Assembly: GCA_029706075.1 (NCBI GenBank)
Contig: JAINUG010000002.1
Span: 2,824,960-2,888,959, forward strand
Direction of reading: 5' to 3'
DNA length: 64,000 bases
From: Aldrovandia affinis
Taxonomy: Eukaryota > Chordata > Actinopteri > Notacanthiformes > Halosauridae
Made by a program: the position numbers and the translations under genes. Below are positions 12,156 to 24,248 of this stretch, piece after piece (within the stretch, counting starts at the first letter, position 1; every line of letters begins with the position of its first letter). The notes beneath the pieces are model-generated. The model did no database searches. It saw nothing but the letters and a program-made list of their open reading frames with translations, and was not told where the DNA came from.

Positions 12156-12237
12156 ATGTCGAAGAAACGGAAAACTCCTGCAGATGAAGGAGGCTTCGCG
12201 AACGCCGAGGGCTCTCCGCGCGTGAGCTGCAATGAAG
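12156..12237 (+). CDS. candidate alternative first exon of pde10a (variant-3-like N-terminus)
   Basis: From ATG 12156 the frame reads MSKKRKTPADEG, continues through FANAEGSPRV and ends SCNE plus one base G before the donor GTACGA at 12238. That leaves a G|GT split codon in phase 1, the same phase as the recognised exon at 47 kb, so splicing to the shared PDE10A exon would give SCNEG-LTDEKV. Rodent PDE10A has a variant whose N-terminus (from memory) begins MSNDSTEG and ends SCNATG before LTDEKV; the resemblance is EG, V and SCN in order. The segment is CpG-rich relative to its surroundings. A competing donor (GTGAGC at 12223) lies earlier in the exon. The frame is also open upstream to ATG 12003, but nothing there is recognisable. 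The call rests on phase, position and a short similarity, so it is tentative. Confidence 0.4.
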
Positions 12238-15200
12238 GTACGAACTGGCCGACCGTCGCAAATACGCCTGCTTCAGCAAGGTATCAAAACGATTTAGATT
12301 ATGCTAGGGTCACGGGAGGATATATGTTTCACATAGTTGGATTTTCAGACATTGGCATTATCCCTGAAGATGCTTTTGCAAGACAATGGAGAAAAAAGTT
12401 ACGAGTTCCTGCGGGAAGTGATAACATTTTGATGGAATTGTAGGCTACTTAACACAGGCCGACAGGAAAATAACTAAATAGTACGTCGAAATGATAGTCT
12501 CGTTTCACTAAGTTTAAACTAGAGTTTATCCACCTCCATTATACACGACAAAGACGTCATTTAATTACGTCATTCTCGTTGAAATGTTTGACACTTTAGA
12601 AGACCTATTCTCTGTTTATGCAAGCATGCACGCTCACGCACACGCACACACACAAATACAGTGCTTTGCAAATTCCCTTGTATAGACAAAACCAGACAGT
12701 TGCTTTGAATCTAGAGTGGAAATAAATTAAGCTATATTCATATATTGAAACATTGTTATACTTGATCTAAAAAAATACAATAATAACAACATACAAATCA
12801 TTCAGCTACAGCACAGTGTATAAAATTGAGTTTAAATTAAAGGATTATTGCTTAACTGATAGTGCCAGATTGAGTCAGATAAACTGTTTAGGCATCAGAG
12901 CACCACAAGTAGTTCATTTGATCATATTAAATCAAATGCACTGCTTTGGAGAGTTTTTCTTGGGGTGTTTCAAGGTGCTTTCACATACCCCTCTAGAGCC
13001 CTCCAAAGCTCACAGCAGCTTGTTGTTTAGGTAAATTGGACAATATGTGCCATGGATCACACCACTTTGGCATAGTTCCATAGGAAGTACAAGGGAGTTC
13101 TCCAGAGTCAGCTTGTGTTTTGACAACAACTACCACTTACAAGTTGACTGCTCAGTTCTATGTAGCTATTGCGATAACTGTGTGGTGGCAACAACAAGAA
13201 AGCACACAATGAGGAGTACGCTCCTATTTATTCTATATTGTTATATTCATGTACAAAACATACGCAATCATGGGAATGACTTGCTGAAGAAATGGTGGCT
13301 GTTGAGACAGAAACACAGGGCTAAACATGCATGTTTATCCTGAAAGTATAATGGTAGCTAGCAGACTGGCTCGCAGGCTTGCTGAATGTCAGGAAGCCAA
13401 TAGAAAAAAATAAAGAAATATGATTGCCTAATAGGAAACTTCACCAGGTCTCCATTAACAAATGCAACATTGAGTGCTCATGAATGTAGATGTAACGAAT
13501 GTGAACGTCTGTACTGCATTTCATGGGAGCTATACAGATACCGCTATACGCAGATCTGCGGCATATGTGAAAGTAGCCTTAGACATGTTAAGGATGCGCT
13601 TTGGTTCTGGATTAATAGGATTGATTACGATTAATAGGATTCAAGACAATGGAGAATTTCCACCAACTTTGTTTTTTAAAAGTAGTGAATCCTTTCTGAA
13701 ACTTTGTATCAAATTGCCTTTTGGTCCCTCTTCAATAAAAATGTGACCCTGGGTCCAATTTTAACATACATCCTTTTCCACTGTGGCATGTGCTAAACTG
13801 TTTTCATTTATGTCTGTCCCTACAAAAATGTCCTGACATAAAGAGAGACTTATTTTATTAAAAGGAACTGGCCAATTGGCCATATGCTCTCATAGTAAGA
13901 GATATTATGACTGTCAAAATAGTACAAAGATGTAAAACCAATAGGTTTCTGCAGAAGGAACTCATCTGCTGCTTTGGAAAAGCCATGATAGGGCTGGGTT
14001 CGAGCCTTAGCATGTGATTGCTGATCTCATGAGGATGAGAACAGCAATCACATGATTTCACGTGATAATAATGATAATGGTGGACAGTGCATTGTAGTGC
14101 TCCTAATGTCTACATCATGGTGAATGCTGACAGAATGGGTACAAAATGTGTATTTTGTTAAGACACCTTTGGATGTTCTCTGACACTGGGGCCCAGGCAA
14201 AGCTGGACATGCGAAGAATTTGTGCGGTCAGTCTTGCGGCTTGCAGCTCTGTCAAACCAGGCACTTTCCCTGCCTTTTTTGATAAAGTAAATCATTTGCT
14301 TTTTAGTTTTAACAAGAACAACCGTATCGTTGGTGTTTCCCTTGAGAAAGCGTTCTAAAATGTTCTGGTTTCCGGGGCGACGGCACCATTCCGTAAAGCC
14401 CCTGAGCTAGTGGTAGAAACCCTGTGGAGGTGCTTGACGTGATGCAAAAACCTTGCGGCAGATGCCCAAGCCTAGTTGTTTGACCACAGCCTGTGTGAGA
14501 ATCTCCCTTTGGCTCACAAGAGAAGGGAATCGGGCACTTCCTGCCCTGCGGAGTGGGACATCTGCTACTCTGGGTATTGCACGGCACAACACCCCTCCTC
14601 CACATTCTTCCCTCTTCTTCACCCATTCACAAATGTTAAAGACAAAGGGGGAAAAAGGCTGACCTCAACCACCATCGACATGTAGCAATCTGGGTAATGC
14701 CAGGCAGCCATTTTGTGCTGAAGTGTTGAAGGATGGAATGTATTTAGTATTATGTTATAAACTGAGGAATGGTCGGAGGGTCAGATTCTGCCAGACCCTC
14801 TATTGTCTGTAACAAGTGCCACGAGGACCACAGTGAGTTGGTTTAAGGTTCGGCCCAAAAATAATCATCTCCTACAGCATGGTGTCCCCTTCACTGCTCT
14901 AGTCAATTGTTTCTCACTTGGTCCAGAGTGAGGACTGCTTCCTACTGGGCCACCAGCACCACTTCCACTTCCACTTTTTATTTCCCTCAAGAGGTTTTCC
15001 AAGCACATTCTAACTAATTGCGACCCACCTAATTGCAGCTATTTTACAGCGGAGGCTTAATATGGTGGTATGGGAGTTTGTACTGCTGCATCTTTGTGCC
15101 TTACTGGGTGAAAGCCTGGAGATCTGGGAACAGAACCATGGATTTTTATGTGATTGCCAGTGTCAATAATGAAATAAAAACATTGTTTTCGCCAATGTTT

Positions 15201-15468
15201 GACATATAAAAATAAAAACAAAAGCTTAGTAATACAAAACTTAGCTGGTGATACAAAATGTAACAGGCCTGGAAAATGAAATCTAAAATGAGAGATACAG
15301 TAAACTACGTACAACTCAGTGACACTTTGTTAGGCATGGCTTCTGGGAATGAGGCCTTCACATCTCTTCATATCATTGCAGCATTTCCCCATTTTCACAA
15401 AGTTTCCAGGATTTTGTCTAATAGAGTGCACATTATGGCAAAAAAGCCTGTGTGATTTAAATATTAAA

Positions 15469-15472
<4 letters not shown>
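12238..15472. other. intronic or intergenic DNA
   Basis: Begins with the donor of the candidate exon. Only the hairpin at 14011 stands out. Short frames at 14309-14685 on both strands are not recognisable. Confidence 0.45.
14011..14054. repeat. 44-bp near-perfect inverted repeat (hairpin)
   Basis: The left arm CATGTGATTGCTGATCTCAT and the right arm pair at 19 of 20 positions around the loop GAGG. The pairing does not extend beyond the arms. It lies in non-repetitive DNA. Confidence 0.85.

Positions 15473-15524
<52 letters not shown>
15473..15524. repeat. (CA)n microsatellite
   Basis: Pure CA tract of about 26 units. Confidence 0.95.
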
Positions 15525-15525
<1 letters not shown>

Positions 15526-15915
15526 CTGTCTACAGGTTTTTGTGGATTTGAAGGCCCAACTTGCCTTATTTTCAAACCAGCAACACAACTGATTGTGTAT
15601 TTCTTTTATCCACTGATGTAAAGGTAGTGGTGATTGGGGTGGTGCAAATTATGCCTTTTTATCAGCCGATCATATGAACGGCAGAGTATGCCTGTGTGTT
15701 GCCGCTCAGTTCTGTTTGTCTGATCAGGCTGTGGTCTGTGGTCGGAGGGAAGGAGGAGAGCTGTGGAAATGGCGTTATTCAGATTCATATCAGGGCCACA
15801 AAAGGCTCATTGTCCAGCCTCTGGAGGAGAGGCTGGAACTGGGGATTAGAGAACCACTCCTCCGGTTTCAGTGAAGAGGTCTCTGCTGTGGCCCTGTGAG
15901 GGCAGGCAGACCTAC

Positions 15916-16165
15916 CTCACACACACACACACACACACACACCGACATTATGTACAAGCACACACATACACATATGCACTAACACACACATGCACACACA
16001 CATACACATGCATGCTACAGTACTCACGCACACACGCGTATGTGTATACGATGTGTGTATGTGTGTTTGTACACACAGACAAACACACTTCAGCACATGG
16101 ACGTCCACATGCAGACACACTATAGCATGCAACCACAAACACACACACACCCACCCACACACATC
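15916..16165. repeat. CA-rich compound microsatellite
   Basis: About 250 bp of interrupted CA/TG repeats with CATA, CACG and GTGT variants, switching strand near 16040-16075. Open frames across it on both strands are artefacts. Confidence 0.9.
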
Positions 16166-16999
16166 TTGGACTATAATAAGTCTTCAATTTGAATAATGTA
16201 TTGATAAGTCAGGTATCAATTTTTCAGGGTGCTGATTTTGAATTTGTGGACCCTTCTCATAACTTTATAAATCCTCAATTAATTTGGTGAGACATTGAGA
16301 AACAGCCTTGGGTTTAACAGCAGATTTGCAGAGCTGTGGCCTGACACCATGCTGTTATCAGTACATCAGGCAGGCCTGTTAAAAGCTTACTGTGGCTAAT
16401 CCACCTCAGAGCAGACGCAGAGAGCTACAAAGTTGGATTTCCTGAAACAACTATGACTCATACAACTGTGTGTAAAAGAAAAAAACAAGAGGCAAGGTGA
16501 ACAAAAAAAGAAAAAGAAAAGCGAACCTACACTGTAAGCCTATGAAATACAACTTTCTTTTAATCAATCCTCACCTCTTCAGGGCAAATAAAGCAACAAA
16601 TGCAAATACATGTGTGGCGGTCCAGGCCATAACCTGTCTGCAGGATAAATAATTACTTTTGAATGAAAGAGCCAAAACATTCAGAGCGTTGCATAAATTA
16701 ACAATACATATATATAGGGTTAAAATGAGTTGAAATACTGGCATTATCATTATGGCTTAGAGTGTAATTCTGATTTTAAATCATTATTCTGTTGCTTGCC
16801 TTGCAGCAACTTTTAGTTTGGTGAAAAGATTATTCTACCTTGTCCTGTGTGTATAGACGTTGGGCATAAACTGCTAGCAGTGTGTTTGTGTTAAAATTCT
16901 CCATGTACTCTCTCTGCGAAAAATAATCACAGTGTAGAGGATAAATTATTGTCATATTGATATAGATGACTAAACGTTTTCTTTAACAGGATTTATGTT

Positions 17000-17260
17000 T
17001 CACGTACTGTTTGACGTGGCCTGATTAATTGACGTGTAGTAGTGGTTTGGTGAGTACGTTGTGTCTCGCACTGCTGGAAACGGGCCCGTGGCACTGAGAC
17101 AGATTGCGACCGTAGCTGCCACACGGTTGACGTCACGCTGTTGGCTTGAACAGCGGCGCCGGTGCGCCTGATCTGAACTACTCGTCCTGTGTTTCACGAG
17201 TCAACAATTCTCTAGACTGGGTTATCGAAAACAGACTGGCGACAACGGAGAAGTCAAACA
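17000..17260. promoter_or_regulatory. CpG-rich patch with CRE
   Basis: The segment has a CpG cluster (AGCGGCGCCGGTGCGCC around 17152) surrounded by AT-rich DNA and contains the CRE at 17128. No coding potential is recognised. Confidence 0.25.
17128..17135. promoter_or_regulatory. palindromic CRE (TGACGTCA)
   Basis: Perfect CRE octamer followed by GCTGTTGG and a CpG-rich GCGGCGCCGG core (17000-17250). Confidence 0.5.
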
Positions 17261-18369
17261 ATGAAAAAATTAGGAACAATACAAATATTGTACAGATAAG
17301 CCATGTTCTCATACGAATACGGAGAATACGGATTGCACATGCTTTTAAGTAAGCCTAGGTTCAGCTATGCTTGAAAGTGTTCTTATAAATAATATATTTT
17401 TACCATATTCGGTGAACGCATTTATGCACAATTATAAAGAATATATTTGAATTTAATCAGTTAATGGATTTAACATTAATTATCGTATGGGAACGACACT
17501 CGTGTTGTTTATGCTGTTAAGCGTTTGTGAAATTTTTATTTTTTAGCATCTTATCCACCATTTTCCATTTTCGTTTTCATGTGAGTATATGCATTCTGGC
17601 GATGCATTTTATTAAAGCCACAAAAAATGTCTAGTGCTATTAGCAAAACAGTACTGTATTCTCTGGCCATGAAAATCGGCTCTCAGGTTTGTTTTGTCTT
17701 GGGCAACACTGCAAACTAGTGGTATGAAGTGGCACTGCATGTCTGCAGTTATATTCTGAGGAAAAGTTCACAGATCTTTGCACTCCATTCAGAGGGATAA
17801 AAAAGTATGACTCCTAGTATTACTCCTCGTGTTTTGGATATTTCTCTGAGTGTTCATAATTATTTATGAGTCTCTTTCAAGAGGTGAATCTCATGGTTTT
17901 TTTTTTTTTTTTGGGGGATTCATAAAAAATGCATGATTCTTTCTTTTTTTCCCAATTTCCCTCATCTGTCAGTAGATGGCGGTGAAATGTCAAACTGAAT
18001 GACCTGAGTGAAGGTCAAAGCTCCTTTTTTCAATCGAGACATTTTTGTGTGGTGGACATCTTACGCCTCGAAGGCAAATTCATTTAATGAATTCAATGCA
18101 ATTGAATTGAATTTTTAATTGAAGCTTTGCTCACCGACAATAATTTCATTTTTTGGATCATCTGCTCCAGCAGAAGCAATGCAACCCCACAATGCAAGAA
18201 AACCGTTATCAAATACAGCAATTCTTTCAGAACCATTGTATCCTGACAGGCAGTTTCAAGTAAAACGTAAATATGAATGTACTGTTCTAAGTGAGTAAAT
18301 GCAGTTCACTGGTTAACACAGGATAGACATAAATGATAACAATGTTCTTTAAATATTTGTATATATTTT

Positions 18370-18440
18370 ACATTTATACATTTGTTAGGTAGATGAGCTT
18401 ATCCAGAGTGATGTAGACTGTTTAGGAACACATTTCTTAA
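18370..18440 (-). mobile_element. decayed SINE core
   Basis: Contains TACATTTGTTAGGTAGATGA and GCTTATCCAGAGTGATGTAG, a diverged form of the GCAGACGCTCTTATCCAGAG core. Boundaries are unclear. Confidence 0.4.
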
Positions 18441-18550
18441 TTCAACTATCCATCCCCAGCCCTGTTTTTACTCAGAATCTTTACTGTAGATCAACTCCTG
18501 GAATAAATGTTTCACTAAAAATTGGTGCAATACATTTTAGGTATGTCCAA

Positions 18551-18685
18551 GGGGGTATTCCACAAAGCAGGATTAAGGAGTTAGCTGGTTAACGTTTCTA
18601 AATATAAAAATGTCACCCAATCAAAATATTTATAAAAGTCATCCAGCTAACTCCTCAATCCCCCAATTCAATTTTGTGGATAACA
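18551..18685. mobile_element. short foldback MITE
   Basis: The arms AGGAGTTAGCTGG (18576-18588) and CCAGCTAACTCCT (18643-18655) are perfectly complementary. Outer arms GTATTCCACAAAGC and the complement of TTTTGTGGATAAC extend the symmetry. There is no coding sequence; the superfamily is not determined. Confidence 0.6.
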
Positions 18686-19334
18686 TTTTAGCTGGCTAGC
18701 ACTAGCATGGTTTACTAGCAGTCAGTCATCATGAGACATTTTGTGCGCCTGGTGAACAAAGTACTACGGGTAGCCTACCAACAGCCAATTTAAAGTGTGG
18801 CTTGAATGATGGTTGCATAGAGACAAACACAGTGATTTAACATGGTTATTATGTTGTCCTACCTCATTGACATTTTTCTAGTACACCTTAGTACAGCCTA
18901 TCCTTACCAAGCAGTATTACCACAGCTTTAAGCCACACTAACTGGCACGGTTTCATTATCAGCTGATAGATTCAGTGTCATACTTCCCGCCGGCACTCCA
19001 TTTAAGCGATTTTCCCCGCCCTTGCCGCTAAGCAACATGGGGCATGCCAGAATAATTAAATAAGCAGTGTAATGGCACACAAAACAGGCTTATTTATTAA
19101 AGTAAGCTCAATTAATAAAGTAAGACTTATTAAAATAGGCCTGCTTCTTCGATTCATTAATTAATTAATTTTCGTTTGTAAAACCCCACTGTAAACACTG
19201 TAAAATATATATGCTGGTATATCATATATTAATATCTAACGTTTTTAACCAGGTTTGTTTAAATTAAATCCAAAATAAGTATTTATGCAATGTGAAAATA
19301 TAAACAAAACCGCAGGGGTTCCCTATTAAAGGTT

Positions 19335-19369
19335 TATGTGTGTGTGAGAGAGTGCATGTGTGTGAGTGC

Positions 19370-19408
<39 letters not shown>

Positions 19409-19409
19409 T
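19335..19409. repeat. (TG)n(GA)n microsatellite
   Basis: TG repeats with GA interruptions, ending in a pure GA tract. Confidence 0.9.
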
Positions 19410-20954
19410 AATGTACTGTGCATTGTTTAATCTACATGAGAGAACCATGTGGATGCAGGGCAGGACTTACTCTCCAAATACTTGGAATTACATGTTTCTG
19501 GGACTTTCAGCTCAATAACCCATAATCCAAACTGCAACCATTTTGTGTAAGAACTAGGGACTAATCCAGGATCAGTGGGGGGGGGCAAAATCCAGCTATA
19601 CCGACAAACATGGGCCTTGCTGTCCAAGACTCAGTAAGGTCACAGAATGTTACCACTCCAACTTTGATATCCAACTTTCGTTCTCCATATAAAATGTAAC
19701 ATAGTGAAGTAATAGTGAGTAAGTTCATTAGTGATGGGAGAATCAGGCTTCATGAAAGCACAAACGGGCAGAGCTATCATATGCCTCACTGATTTGAACC
19801 AATTGTTGTGTTTTGGTATGGAGAACCTTTGTATTGGCTTAAACCAGTCAGAGATCCACAGCTCATTGTAGCTCCACCCTTTATAGGGTTCATGAAACCT
19901 TGCTGCCCTCATCACTAGCGTTAATATTAAAAGATTTGCGATGCATTTGATCCAGAGGGTGATCCTGTAATGGAATTTCAGGTGCAGAATTCATGCTGAG
20001 CCTGAGTATCTTTGCGTGTTGTCAGAGAGCAGGTCACAGAGGGGGAGAGGTAAAATGGTGAACAGTTCGTCGTGCCAGTAATGGCCTCTCCATCTGTGCC
20101 AGGATGACACACTAGGCAGCGGTGATGAGGTCACAGTCCCACGTCACCCGCCGGACACGGTCCGGCGACAGGCCGTGATGTTGTAAAAGAGGAATTACGA
20201 CCGGTGGTTGCTGGCTCACTGTCCTCCCCAGTGACTGTGACACCACAGGCAACATAAAATTTCACTCTTAGCATCAGCACACATCTGAGGCAGTTTACTG
20301 CAGAGAGCAGGTCGCAGCTCTTATAATATTACAAAAAATAATAGATAGCTGAAAAAAATGCAAAAGGGCTTCCTTTGAAGAGATTATGTTTAAAAAAAGC
20401 AGCATATGGAGATACACAGGAAGCAGTGACATGAATTAATTTGTTGTAAATGCGCGAACCCTTCAGACAAGAATAATTTGCACTTTTTCTGGTTTTATTT
20501 GGATTTCAGGTGTGTGGGAAATATGCAGGAGAGAGCTCCATACCATCAGTGTCCGTTTCTTTTTTCCGTCTGGATCATTTGCGAGCACCCTTTGTTTTAT
20601 GAGCTGCATTATAAACTCTGGCTGAACTGGGGGTGACGGCGACTGCAATGATGTGCCCTGATTATTGGCCTGGGAAATGGACACAGGCTGTGTCGCTGTC
20701 TGTCACAGGCAAATAAAGAGGGTGTCCTTTGCCTGAGATTGGCGGAGAGCTTTATTGAAAAAAAGGGGGAGAGTATGAGGGAGGGAGAAAGAGAGAGAGA
20801 GTGTGTGAGTGAGGGAGATAGAGATGTATGAGGGAACGTTTGAGTGTGCGTTTCCAATGCTCTGACGAAGGTCTGTGGACCAAAACCGTAGCGAATTAAA
20901 TCATTGTGACGTTTTGCATGTTATTCAGTGTTGCGTGGAAACCAAAATGAAAAA

Positions 20955-21260
20955 CATAGATGTTTGTAGACATTCAGAAGGCTTTTGATTCGATTTGGCA
21001 TGAGGGTCTATTTTAAAAACTCATTGAAAGTGATGTAGGAGAAAACATGATGTAATAAAATCGATGCATACCAGTACATCCACAAAGTATACAAACAAAT
21101 GTGTGGTTAAAATTGGAGACAAACTAACAGAATACTTCACTCAAGGGCGTGGCATGACACAAGGCTATCTTCAATATTTATATGAATGAATTGGGAAAAT
21201 TACAAGAACAATCGGCAGCACCTGATCTTCAGTTTCCAGATGCCAGAACTGTCGCCTTTT
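20955..21260 (+). mobile_element. LINE reverse-transcriptase fragment
   Basis: Plus-strand conceptual translation with frame breaks gives QKAFDSIWHEGL at about 20970-21010, then IGDKLTEYFTQGRG-like sequence at about 21110-21150, and YMNELGKLQEQSAAPDLQFP at about 21180-21240. These are pieces of a non-LTR retrotransposon RT palm. Stops and missing segments show it is dead. Preceding it, GGTCTGTGGACC (about 20869-20880) forms a small palindrome. Confidence 0.65.
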
Positions 21261-22325
21261 GTCTTCTGTGTGCTGTATGAAATATGTGAATTTGTTTGTG
21301 GTACCAAACAAATGTGTGTTTGTGTGTATGCATGTGTGTGTTACATAAATATTAGTGTGCTGGAGTGCTCGTGTGTACATATGTCTTTGTTGTTGAGTCC
21401 AAGATGGCTGTACATTCACTGTTTTGTGTCTTTAATTATATCTTGATTTTATGCTGTTATGCAATGAGCTCACCAGGCCAGTATGCAAGCAGAAAGCACT
21501 CTCGCAGGATGGAATTGTTTGCCTGTTTGTTTTTTGGTTTTCATGTCATTTCATTTGCAACAATATTACAGGTTTACAATCAAAGAAAACTATCATTTGA
21601 AACACTGAATTACTTTGCTGTTACATAACTATGCTAAAATCAATCAAATCTAAATGAAATAGTCTATAAGGGCAGTTTAAAATCTGTTTGCATGTAGGAG
21701 TTCAGTGAGGTATGAGATGGGAGATCTCCAATACCTCTGTGTGGACCATCTTGGGAGGCGAGTTCATTGGAGTTCTTTGTGCACTGCCCTGAGATGTTGT
21801 TGCACAAGGGTGGGAGCCTGTCTCTAAATGGGGACTTTAATAGATGTCTTGCAAAGTCCAAGCACACATTTGGTACGCCTCTCAGACAGAAGGTCCAGGT
21901 TCAAAACCGACAGCGCCTCAGAATATGATGTGCATCTTTTGCAGAGGATTATCTGCCAAGATGGTTTTTGTACTCGCCCCAGAAGAGCAGTTTGTTGGGC
22001 TATGAGGGAACAGTGCCAGGCTGGGGCTGTATATATTCCAACATCGGATGCACATAGCCAGTGCCGAAGGCCAAACCTTTCCAGCTGTCTGAACGCAAAC
22101 AGCCTTCTGTTGGTTGAGGCATCCATGTGATCTACTTGTTGGTCCTATTTCAAATTACTCTGAACAGTGACACCCCCGTTGTTAATCACACGTTGTTAAG
22201 ACATTGTCATCAGCTGTCAAGATTGGTAAGGTAGGGGGCTGCCTCATGTGTGCGACATGGAGAACCTGGCACCTCTTTGCATTGAGCCTCATTCCTATGG
22301 TCGACCATCCAGGGGCCCAGCTCAT

Positions 22326-22748
22326 TCAGAGTGTGTTAGAGGCTGCAGGGATTCGTGGTATCCATGACTCGTCTAGAGTCATGTCATCCACATACTTCCA
22401 GTGGTTCTTGAAGTTGATAAAAGCACTGTTTATAAGTGCAAGGAAGACAATTGGACCAGGTATGGTTATCTGTGCAACGCCACAGGTGAGGTGCTTCCAG
22501 TCTGAGAAGTGGTCATGACGACGGCGCGTCATAAATGTGCAAATCGATGGGACCAGCTCAGGTCTCACTCTGAGATCAAGAAGACGTTGCACAGCTGTTT
22601 TGTGAGCTACACAGTCAAATGCTTGTGCAAAGTCGGTCATTATCACTGTGCACGCTGATGCATTAGTATCAGAAGACTTGTACATAAAGTCAGTTAAACT
22701 GACTAAGCAATGGGTTGTGGAGCACTGGCATCTGCTACCAAACTGCAT
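22326..22748 (-). pseudogene. reverse transcriptase remnant (YVDD type)
   Basis: This 140-codon open stretch contains the RT palm: DFAQAFDCVAHKTAVQRLLD, then CGVAQITIPGPIVFLALIN (normally GVPQGTKLGPI, so the Pro-Gln box is mutated to VAQ), then WKYVDDMTL. It is the best preserved part of the LINE at 21.7-24.8 kb. Confidence 0.8.
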
Positions 22749-24020
22749 GGGGTCAAATTGAGATCCAATGTCTCAGAATCCAATCCGCTGCAAACCTTTC
22801 AAGTTTAGAGAGTTGAGCAGTTAGTGAGGTTCTCAATTCATCAAAATTTGGGGGAGTTGTTTTGGGGATTCAAACTACTATTGCCTTTTTCCACTAGTGA
22901 GGGACAACGCCTTCTTGAAAAGATTCATGTATAACGTCGGCAATAGGGGTGCTGATCCCACAGGCAAACTCCTTCAGTCTCCTGGGGGAGGGATCATGTC
23001 AGGGCCTGGAGACTTGCCACAGTTGATTGAAGCCAGTCGGTTATACACTTCCCACACAGAGATGGTGAGCAGTGGCTGGCAAGAAGGGTGGGAGCACAGA
23101 TATGTCCAGGGATGGGAGGGACTGGGAAACCTTAACAAATGTTGCATTAATGGCGTTCGCTATTGAAGAAAAACCCTGTGGCCTGATGCCAGGCACATTT
23201 ATCCTGACACGTTCGTTATTGGTTTTGCTCATGAATTTAATTCTACTATGCCAGGTCCTTGGCTTCTCTTTCTCAAGCCCTTGTACCTTTGGATTGTAAT
23301 AATATAATAATTCTTCGCTGCATGAATTTCCTTCTGGACCTTATTACGACAGAATTTTGAAAGAGCACAGGATTTCCCTGCCTTAAAGGCCCATCCGTTG
23401 TCTTAGGTGGATCAGGTGTTTAATCCTATGGGCAATCCATGGTTTGTCTGAAGAACAGGATTTGGCTGTTTTTGCTGGGAAGCATTTTCCAATTTTGAGG
23501 TAGGATGGTATTGTAGAATGCATCAGTTTTAGCAAGAGTGTCAAGGGCGTTGCTTACCTGAAGCCATTGTTGTGCAGTGACCCACTTGCCAAACTCACTC
23601 AGACCGGGCTGCACTATTGTCGTATTTGCAGTTTCTTAGATTGAGTGGGTTTGGGTTGAGTGAGGGGTCTTCAGAGAACACAATTGTGTGGGAGGGAGGA
23701 TTTCAGGTCTCATATAGGATGATTTCATATTAGTGGCAGTGATGTCGAGAATGGCTTCCCGCTTGTATCATTCCCTAACCACTTGGCAGAGTTGGGTATC
23801 TCGGCAGATTTTGTGAACACTAAGGTGATTGAAATCCCCTATTATTGCTAGACCAATATCTGGGTATTTGGTCATCAAAATATCAGATGAGGCAATTACC
23901 TAGTCAATGAGGTAATCTTGGTATGGTCAGAGGGGGGGGATAAACTGTGCATTCGGAAATAGCTGACATGTGCCTAGGAAGTCTCTGGGGTCTCACTTTG
24001 GCCCAAACACATTCCAGGTG

Positions 24021-24248
24021 ATTCTTACATTTTACATTTTAAGCATTTAGCAGACGCTCTTATCCAGAGCGACTTACACAGTTGACATTTCTTTACATAC
24101 AATCAATTTATACAGCTGGATATTTTACTGAAGCAATTCAGGTTAAGTACCTTGCTCAAGGGTACAACAGCAGTGCCCCACCTGGGGATTGAACCTGCAA
24201 CCTCTGAGTTAAAAGCCCAGCTCCCTAACCATTACACTACACTGCCAG
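24021..24248 (-). mobile_element. tRNA-derived SINE nested in the LINE
   Basis: Contains the core GCAGACGCTCTTATCCAGAG near its left end, AGGTTAAGTACCTTGCTCAA in the middle and a tRNA-like head (reverse complement of GGGGATTGAACCTGCAACCT, the B box) at the right. The flanks CCAGGTG (24014) and CCAGGTC (24249) look like a target duplication. Confidence 0.8.

Noticed and set aside
12003..12443. 146-codon frame containing the candidate exon, with a hydrophobic start like a signal peptide
   Set aside because: Only 12156-12237 has any similarity or splice logic. The parts before and after are unrecognisable, and the frame crosses the likely donor.
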